DNA from: Mycobacterium adipatum
Lineage (GTDB): Bacteria > Actinomycetota > Actinomycetes > Mycobacteriales > Mycobacteriaceae
Assembly: GCF_001644575.1 (NCBI RefSeq)
Contig: NZ_CP015596.1
Span: 5,022,001 to 5,086,000 of the forward strand
Length of the DNA stretch: 64,000 nucleotides
Direction of reading: 5' to 3'
The notes beneath the pieces are model-generated. The model was not told the DNA's origin, made no database searches, and saw only the letters and a list, made by a program, of their open reading frames with translations. Below are positions 59,251 to 64,000 of this stretch, one piece after another. Every line of letters starts with the position of its first letter. Within the stretch, counting starts at the first letter, position 1. A program made the translations under genes and the position numbers.

Positions 59251-60108
59251 ATGAGCACCCCCTTCCTCGGCCCCGAAGCGCTGCGGGCCGGACTGCTGAC
59301 CCGCGGTCAACTGCGCTCGCGCTATGTCGCAGCGCATCCGCGCGTCTACGTCCGCAAGGACGTTCCGCAGCGGTTGTCGTCCAGGATCGTCGCCGCGTGG
59401 TTGTGGTCCGACCGCCAGGCTGTCATCGCCGGGCGCGCGGCCGCGTTCCTGCACGGCGCACGGTGGGTGGACGACCACGTGCCGATCGAGTTGATCACCC
59501 GGCACGGACGCAGGCGTCCCGGCGTCGTCGTGCGGGAGGAAAAGCTGGCCGACGACGAGATCTGCCGTATCGGCGACCTCGCCGTCACCTCACCCGCTCG
59601 CACCGCGCTCGATCTGGCCCGCTTCCTTTCGCCGGCCGAGGCCGTCGCACATCTCGACGGTTTGGCTGCTGTCACGGGTATCAGCGCCGCCGAAGTACTG
59701 ACATCGGCCGCGCGATACCCAGGGCTGCGCGGAATCCGGCAGGCGCGGATCGCCCTGGATCTGATGGACCCTGGCTCACAGTCGCCGAAGGAGTCGTGGC
59801 TGCGCCTGATACTCGTCCATGGCGGCTTTCCTCGGCCGCGCACCCAGATACCCGTCACCGACGGCGTCAACACCGCATATCTGGATATGGGCTACGACGG
59901 CCCGAAGGTCGGGTTCGACTACGACGGCGCACTTCACCAGACCGACAGACGCCGATTCGTGCACGACATCGGCCGTGCGGAGATGATCGACCGGCAGGGC
60001 TGGATCGACATCCACGTGGTGGCCGAGCATTCGAAGGCCTTCATCCTGCACCGAGCACGGGAGGCGTTCGCCCGGCGCGGCCATCCGGTGCCGCCGATTT
60101 CTCCATGA
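59251..60108 (+). CDS. DUF559 domain protein with AbiEi-like N-terminal part
   Basis: The product is 285 aa. The N-terminal half resembles the winged-helix/AbiEi-type antitoxin region common in actinobacteria (RGQLRSRYVAAHPRVYVRKDV, AVIAGRAAAFLHGARWVDDHVPIELIT, VTSPARTALDLARF). The C-terminal DUF559 domain has the restriction-endonuclease-like pattern of Vsr relatives (SPKESWLRLILVHGGFPRPRTQIPV, YLDMGYDGPKVGFDYDGALHQTDR). Many mycobacterial genomes carry several copies (family knowledge). Function not established; no toxin partner is adjacent. Confidence 0.85.
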   Translation: MSTPFLGPEALRAGLLTRGQLRSRYVAAHPRVYVRKDVPQRLSSRIVAAWLWSDRQAVIAGRAAAFLHGARWVDDHVPIELITRHGRRRPGVVVREEKLADDEICRIGDLAVTSPARTALDLARFLSPAEAVAHLDGLAAVTGISAAEVLTSAARYPGLRGIRQARIALDLMDPGSQSPKESWLRLILVHGGFPRPRTQIPVTDGVNTAYLDMGYDGPKVGFDYDGALHQTDRRRFVHDIGRAEMIDRQGWIDIHVVAEHSKAFILHRAREAFARRGHPVPPISP

Positions 60109-60164
60109 GGGCGGTGAACTGTGCCGCGCGGCGACCCTCGTGCAGAAAACGACGCCACCCGACC

Positions 60165-60184
60165 ACCTCAACTATGGTTGAGGT
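60165..60184. promoter_or_regulatory. SoxR operator at the soxR start
   Basis: Perfect arms ACCTCAAC and GTTGAGGT around TATG closely resemble the SoxR box (ACCTCAAG...CTTGAGGT in enterobacteria). The first ATG of the soxR frame (60174-60176) lies exactly in the centre, two bases before GTG 60186. Confidence 0.8.
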
Positions 60185-60185
60185 C

Positions 60186-60617
60186 GTGGAGATCCACGAA
60201 CTGACTCCCGGCGAGCTGGCACACCGCAGCGGGGTGGCGGTGTCCGCGCTGCACTTCTACGAGCGCGAAGGGCTGATCACCTCCCGGCGCACCTCGGGCA
60301 ACCAGCGCCGCTACCCCCGCGAGACCCTGCGCCGGGTGGCGTTCATCCGGATGTCGCAGCGCCTGGGCATCCCGCTGGCCCGCATCCGGGAGGCGCTGGC
60401 CACCCTGCCCGACGACCGGGTTCCCACCAGCAAGGACTGGGCCCGGCTCTCGGCAGGCTGGCGCCAGGACCTCGAGGACCGGATCGTGCACCTGCAACGC
60501 CTGCGCGACAACCTGACCGGCTGCATCGGCTGCGGCTGCATGAGCCTGAAGGCCTGCCAGCTGGTCAACCCCGAGGACATGCTGGCCGATCACGGTCCCG
60601 GCGCGGCCAACCTCTGA
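60186..60617 (+). CDS. soxR: SoxR redox-sensitive MerR-family regulator
   Basis: The product is 143 aa from GTG at 60186; ATG at 60174 falls inside the operator. MerR-type helix-turn-helix (TPGELAHRSGVAVSALHFYEREGLI, GNQRRYPRETLRRV), a dimer helix, and the [2Fe-2S] cysteines Cys113, Cys116, Cys118 and Cys124 (C-x2-C-x-C-x5-C). It senses redox-cycling compounds by oxidation of the cluster. The operator on its own start implies autoregulation; the AlkB-like gene 30 bases downstream may be co-transcribed. Confidence 0.95.
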   Translation: MEIHELTPGELAHRSGVAVSALHFYEREGLITSRRTSGNQRRYPRETLRRVAFIRMSQRLGIPLARIREALATLPDDRVPTSKDWARLSAGWRQDLEDRIVHLQRLRDNLTGCIGCGCMSLKACQLVNPEDMLADHGPGAANL

Positions 60618-60619
60618 TA

Positions 60620-60635
60620 TCGAACGCATGTGCGA
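60620..60635 (+). promoter_or_regulatory. LexA/SOS-like box upstream of alkB-like gene
   Basis: TCGAAC-GCAT-GTGCGA agrees with the mycobacterial SOS box TCGAAC-N4-GTTCGA at 11 of 12 fixed positions. It lies between soxR and the alkB-like gene, 12 bases before the GTG start. Confidence 0.65.
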
Positions 60636-60647
60636 TACCCTGGAGTC

Positions 60648-61286
60648 GTGTCTCTGGCCGTTCAAGGGTCGCTCTTCGACCACGACGAACGTCGCAACCT
60701 GGGCGCGGGCGCCTGGATCGACGTGCGGGCCGGCTGGCTGAACGGCTGGTTGGACGAGGGCGGAACCCTGTTCGACGAACTGCTCGAGGCCATTCCGTGG
60801 CGGGCCGAGCGCAGGCAGATGTACGACCGGGTGCTCGCCGTACCCCGGCTGGTCAGCTTCCACGACCTCACCGCCGGGCCCGCCCCGCACCCGGCGATCG
60901 CGCGACTGCGCCGGCGCCTCAACGACATCTACGCCGGCGAACTCGGCGAACCGTTCACCAGCGCCGGGCTGTGCCTCTACCGCGACGGGACCGACAGCGT
61001 GGCATGGCACGGTGACACCGTGGGGCGCAGCAGCACCGAGGACACCATGGTGGCGATCGTGAGCCTGGGCGCCCGGCGGACCTTCGCCATGCGGCCACGC
61101 ACCGGGGAACGCTCGCCGGGGTCGCCCGGCCGGCACCATCGGTCCCTGCGGCTGCCCCAGGGGCACGGGGATCTGCTGGTGATGGGCGGATCGTGTCAGC
61201 GGACCTGGGAGCACGCGGTCCCCAAGACCGCACGACCGACGGGCCCGCGGATCAGCATCCAGTTCCGCCCGCGCGACGTGCGCTAA
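60648..61286 (+). CDS. AlkB-like 2-oxoglutarate/Fe(II) dioxygenase
   Basis: The product is 212 aa from GTG at 60648 with TGGAG upstream (GTG at 60630 overlaps the SOS-like box). Double-stranded beta-helix with Fe ligands in the HxD motif (VAWHGDTVG) and the distal His (RTWEHAVPKTA), and the 2-oxoglutarate Arg in GPRISIQFRPR. It repairs alkylated bases or modifies RNA. The 3' end overlaps the convergent lipoprotein by four bases. Confidence 0.92.
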   Translation: MSLAVQGSLFDHDERRNLGAGAWIDVRAGWLNGWLDEGGTLFDELLEAIPWRAERRQMYDRVLAVPRLVSFHDLTAGPAPHPAIARLRRRLNDIYAGELGEPFTSAGLCLYRDGTDSVAWHGDTVGRSSTEDTMVAIVSLGARRTFAMRPRTGERSPGSPGRHHRSLRLPQGHGDLLVMGGSCQRTWEHAVPKTARPTGPRISIQFRPRDVR

Positions 61287-61939
61287 CCGCGTACCGCGGC
61301 CACCGCCGCGGTCAACACATCCCTGGCCTTCTGGGTGTCCACCGGCGCCACCGGGGTGTTCGGTATCACCAGCGGGTTGGCGGTGACGATCACCAGATAG
61401 TTGTCGAATGTCGCGACGTAGTTGAACAACTCACCGCTGTGGGGCTTGCCGTCCACCACGGTCTGCACGACGCGATGGGTGCCCAGGACCCGGACGCCGT
61501 CCATCTTCGGGGACTCCACCACCTCCACCAGGCCGCGGACGCCCGGACCCCCGTAGGCCACCTTCTGGCAATCCGGACCGGGCTCGTTGAACGGGACCGC
61601 CTCGCTGGTCTCGACGGCGATCGCGATGAAGCGGTTACCCTTGCCCTCCGCCGTGGTGGCCGCCATGTTGCCCTGCGCTCCCGGCGGAATGGCAAGGCCC
61701 GCGGCGAATTTCGCGCAGGCCTGCGGCTCCACTTTCACCCCTGCGGGTATCGCGGCGGGCGCGAGCAGCTTGGGGTCGATACCGGTGGGGCCGGTGGTGG
61801 TCACCTGGAAACCCGAGTCGAATGCCGACTTGACGTCGAATACGCCGGTGATACCCGCACCCTGTTCGGGTTCGCCTGCGGTGCACGATGTGAGCGCGGC
61901 TGCGCAGGCGGCGAGGACGAGCACCCGTGACGAGAACAT
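61283..61939 (-). CDS. lipoprotein, DUF5642-like
   Basis: The product is 218 aa from ATG at 61939 (a GTG at 61966 would overlap the previous gene). Lipoprotein signal with lipobox LTSC (about residues 15-18). The exported domain has two cysteines (PQACAKFAAG, GPDCQKVAYG) and an FNYVATFDNYLVIVTANPLVI strand region. Mycobacterial lipoprotein family without known function; tandem with a related-looking lipoprotein upstream. Confidence 0.8.
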   Translation of the reverse strand: MFSSRVLVLAACAAALTSCTAGEPEQGAGITGVFDVKSAFDSGFQVTTTGPTGIDPKLLAPAAIPAGVKVEPQACAKFAAGLAIPPGAQGNMAATTAEGKGNRFIAIAVETSEAVPFNEPGPDCQKVAYGGPGVRGLVEVVESPKMDGVRVLGTHRVVQTVVDGKPHSGELFNYVATFDNYLVIVTANPLVIPNTPVAPVDTQKARDVLTAAVAAVRG

Positions 61940-61949
61940 CGCCGCCAAT

Positions 61950-62609
61950 CTACCGGCCTCCCCCACCGACGGCGGTCACCGTCTGCGCCAGCAACCGCGC
62001 GGCGATATCGGGTCCGAGCACCGGCAGCGCCGAACCGGGGTCGGTCACCACGGTCACGGATGCGACGTAACCCGAGCCCAGATAGGCGCTGACGGTGTCG
62101 GCGTGCGAACGCGTCTCGGTACCGCCTTCGACAACCGTGGTGGCCACCGTGCTCATGGCGACGGTCGGCGTGTCGGCGATCGCGGGCGGTGGCACCGCGC
62201 GCACGGCAGCCGTGGTGCGTCCGCCGCTCAGCGACCAGACCGCACACCCCTCGGGCACCGACGAGGTGACCCCCGGTCCCGCGACAAGGGCGTACACGAT
62301 GCCCCCCGGACCGGACGCCGACCAGCCCCGGACCGGCGCGCCGGCACCAGGATCGGCCAGCACACCGCACTGCACCGGCTCTGCCGTCCAGTTCGGGGTG
62401 AGCCCCCAGAACGCCGCCGGCGCAGCGTGATCGGCGAGCGCACCCACCTCGTAGCCGGGCGGCAGGTCGGTCCGCACCCGCGCGACCGCGGCGGGATTGA
62501 TGTCCTCGATCGCGCCGGTGGCCGGCGGCGGGGTCGGTGTGGTGGGCCGGGGCGCACCACACCCGGCGACGACGAGCGCAGCGCCCAGACAGATCGCGTA
62601 GCCACGCAT
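61950..62609 (-). CDS. lipoprotein, DUF5642-like
   Basis: The product is 219 aa. Signal peptide with lipobox VAGC (about residues 14-17), a Pro/Thr linker (PRPTTPTPPPATG), then INPAAVARVRTDLPPGYEVGALADHAAPAAFWGL and two cysteines (PVQCGVL, EGCAVWSL). General layout is like the next gene, and 10 bases separate them, so they are likely one transcription unit. Function unknown. Confidence 0.82.
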   Translation of the reverse strand: MRGYAICLGAALVVAGCGAPRPTTPTPPPATGAIEDINPAAVARVRTDLPPGYEVGALADHAAPAAFWGLTPNWTAEPVQCGVLADPGAGAPVRGWSASGPGGIVYALVAGPGVTSSVPEGCAVWSLSGGRTTAAVRAVPPPAIADTPTVAMSTVATTVVEGGTETRSHADTVSAYLGSGYVASVTVVTDPGSALPVLGPDIAARLLAQTVTAVGGGGR

Positions 62610-62740
62610 GAAGCTGTGGTATCACATCGACACCCGCGTACGGCCGTTCTCCGATATTGACGCGCTCGCCCGCGTGGCCTGACCGCGCCAGGTAACGTCC
62701 CGCACAAGATCGCCCTCGGGTGCCCACGACAGGAGACGCA

Positions 62741-63451
62741 ATGAAGAAACAGACGACCGTCCGCGGTATGGCAGCGGCGGCCGCAGTTCTCAGCTTGGCC
62801 CTGGCCGGCTGCGGATCGGACGGCAAGAGCGAGTCCACCAGCAGCGCCGAGGAGAGCACCAGCACCACCTCCGCGGAGGCCACCGAGACCAGTGCCGCGA
62901 CGTCCAGCGCGGCGGCCGCACCCGCCGGCGAGAACTACACCATTGCCGAGTACATCAAGGACAACGGCATCACCGAGGCCCAGATCAGGCGCGGCGCGGA
63001 CGGGGCGCCCACCGTGAATCTGCCGACGCCGCCGGGATGGATCGATGCCGGGCCGGGCACCCCGGACTGGGCCTACAGCCAGATCGTGTACACCGATCCG
63101 TCGATGCCGCCGCCGCCGCCCACCATCACCGCGATCATGTCGAAGCTGACCGGCGATGTCGACGGGGCGAAGGTCCTGGAGTTCGCCGCGGGCGAGCTCA
63201 AGAACCTGCCCGAGTTCGACGGGCCCGCCGAGGGCCAACCCGGCAAGCTCGGAGGGTTCGACGCCGTCCAGGTCGGTGGCACCTACGTCAAGGACGGCAA
63301 GAATCTGCTCGTGGCGCAGAAGACGACGGTCATCCCCGCCGATGACGGCGTGTTCGTCCTGCAGATCAACGCCGAGGGCACCGAAGAGCAGATGGGCCCG
63401 CTGATGGACGCCACGTCGGCCATCGACGAGGAAACGACCATCACCCCCTGA
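62741..63451 (+). CDS. LpqN/LpqT family lipoprotein
   Basis: The product is 236 aa from ATG at 62741 with AGGAGA upstream. Lipobox LAGC (about residues 21-24), a Ser/Thr/Glu/Ala low-complexity linker of about 45 residues, then an LpqN-type domain (YTIAEYIKDNGITEAQIRRG, TVNLPTPPGWIDAGPGTPDWAYSQIVYTD, KLGGFDAVQVGGTYVKDGKNLLVAQKTTVIP). A second member of the lpqT family in this window (see 40785-41456). The Ser/Thr linker could be O-mannosylated. Confidence 0.88.
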   Translation: MKKQTTVRGMAAAAAVLSLALAGCGSDGKSESTSSAEESTSTTSAEATETSAATSSAAAAPAGENYTIAEYIKDNGITEAQIRRGADGAPTVNLPTPPGWIDAGPGTPDWAYSQIVYTDPSMPPPPPTITAIMSKLTGDVDGAKVLEFAAGELKNLPEFDGPAEGQPGKLGGFDAVQVGGTYVKDGKNLLVAQKTTVIPADDGVFVLQINAEGTEEQMGPLMDATSAIDEETTITP

Positions 63452-63484
63452 GCGCGGCTGCCGGGCGACCGGCCGGTGGACAGT

Positions 63485-64000
63485 TCACAGGCTGGGTACC
63501 GCGTGAATGGGCAGATCGCTGAAAACCAATGTGAGTCGCAGAGGTCCGATCCGATCGCGGAGCTCGGCGTAGGTATGCGCGCGTAGGTTGTCCTGCTCCG
63601 CGACGGACATCACGCCGCCGTAGGAGACCCGCAGATCGATCTCGGCGGTCTTGCCTCGGCTGATCGCCAGTGCGTCGACAAGGACGAGGTGGTGGTCGAG
63701 TTCGTCGGCGTGCTCGGCATTCACGGCGGCGATGGCGTTCTCGACGGCGGCGTCGAGAGCCGGGTCGGCACGCTGCCCGGACAGCCGTGCGAACTCGCGG
63801 CGGATCTGGCGGATGGGCTCACCGACGAGTAGCAGACAGAGGACGATCACGATGATGCTGTCAGCGATGTCCTTGATATCGAAGTCCGGCGAGGTGATGA
63901 CGGTGCCGTCCGGGATCACAATCACCAGAACCAGCGACGCGCAGATCCCGCCACTGATGATGGCTTCCATTTTTGCCGCGGTGGCTTCGACCCGCAGGAG
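63485..64000 (-). CDS. cation diffusion facilitator (CDF) transporter, C-terminal part
   Basis: The frame is open to the window edge (172 codons, 5' part missing). ATATAAKMEAIISGG-like start of the visible part, a helix (GICASLVLVIVIPDG), then DIKDIADSIIVIVLCLLLVGEPIRQIRREFARLSG (last membrane helix) and a cytoplasmic domain (LRVSYGGVMSVAEQDNLRAHTYAELRDRIGPLRLTLVFSDLP). It looks like a CDF-type metal efflux protein, but the metal-binding helices are outside the window, so metal and full length are unknown. Confidence 0.7.
   Translation of the reverse strand, partial: LLRVEATAAKMEAIISGGICASLVLVIVIPDGTVITSPDFDIKDIADSIIVIVLCLLLVGEPIRQIRREFARLSGQRADPALDAAVENAIAAVNAEHADELDHHLVLVDALAISRGKTAEIDLRVSYGGVMSVAEQDNLRAHTYAELRDRIGPLRLTLVFSDLPIHAVPSL

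Overview
The window reads as chromosomal DNA of a fast-growing mycobacterium (Mycolicibacterium or Mycobacterium type). It is GC-rich, uses many GTG/TTG starts and ATGA/GTGA stop-start overlaps, and carries mycobacterial families: RpfB, LpqU, LpqT, MPT63-like, NmtR/CtpJ, a 13E12-type DUF222-HNH gene and a bacterial protein O-mannosyltransferase. Gene order matches the M. tuberculosis stretch from kdp through ppx2, eno, lpqU, mazG, mfd, glmU, prs, lpqT, rplY, pth, the Pks16-like ligase, ispE, ksgA, rpfB, tatD and metS to rsmI/pmt (established knowledge; order recalled, not computed), with accessory genes added at several joints.

Layout. 1-5.3 kb is accessory-looking: a truncated membrane-anchored protein, a tRNA-Leu(TAA) with a short variable arm, a frameshifted 13E12 gene, an aldolase/carboxymuconolactone-decarboxylase-like pair divergent from a MerR regulator, and small unknowns. 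5.5-15.4 kb is a complete K+ uptake operon (two tiny membrane proteins, kdpA, kdpB, an unusually long kdpC, kdpD, kdpE) followed by a second KdpD-like protein that keeps the sensory half but has no kinase. 15.4-18.7 kb holds an AraC regulator, a DinB/MDMPI-fold protein and propionyl-CoA synthetase. A 1338-bp IS30-family element follows, then ctpJ/nmtR (metal efflux ATPase and its ArsR repressor around a 20-bp palindrome), an MPT63-like secreted protein and a membrane-anchored protein.

24.4-28.8 kb is the conserved minus-strand run lpqU-eno-ftsB-DUF501-ppx. An efeO-efeB iron/heme pair and a second, frameshifted IS30 copy are inserted between lpqU and mazG. Both IS copies point the same way and both sit in the few bases between convergent genes. 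32.5-37.7 kb holds mazG-mfd-tetR (minus). 37.8-43.7 kb holds tRNA-Gln, glmU, prs, an ArsC-like gene, lpqT, an SDR, rplY and pth (plus). 43.7-51.3 kb (minus) holds a DUF998 protein, two small exported proteins, a fatty-acyl ligase, and the rpfB-ksgA-ispE cluster with tatD. 51.4-64 kb holds metG; an FAD oxidoreductase with its coupled ECF41-type sigma factor and a matching promoter; pabB; rsmI divergent from pmt; a DUF559 gene behind a perfect 20-bp inverted repeat; soxR with an operator on its own start; an AlkB-like dioxygenase behind a LexA-like box; three lipoproteins; and the end of a CDF transporter.

The most unusual items are the kinase-less KdpD paralogue, the ECF41 promoter/sigma/oxidoreductase module, the SoxR and SOS-type operators packed around soxR-alkB, and a hairpin that would cover the rpfB ribosome binding site. 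No CRISPR array, prophage or large biosynthetic cluster is visible.
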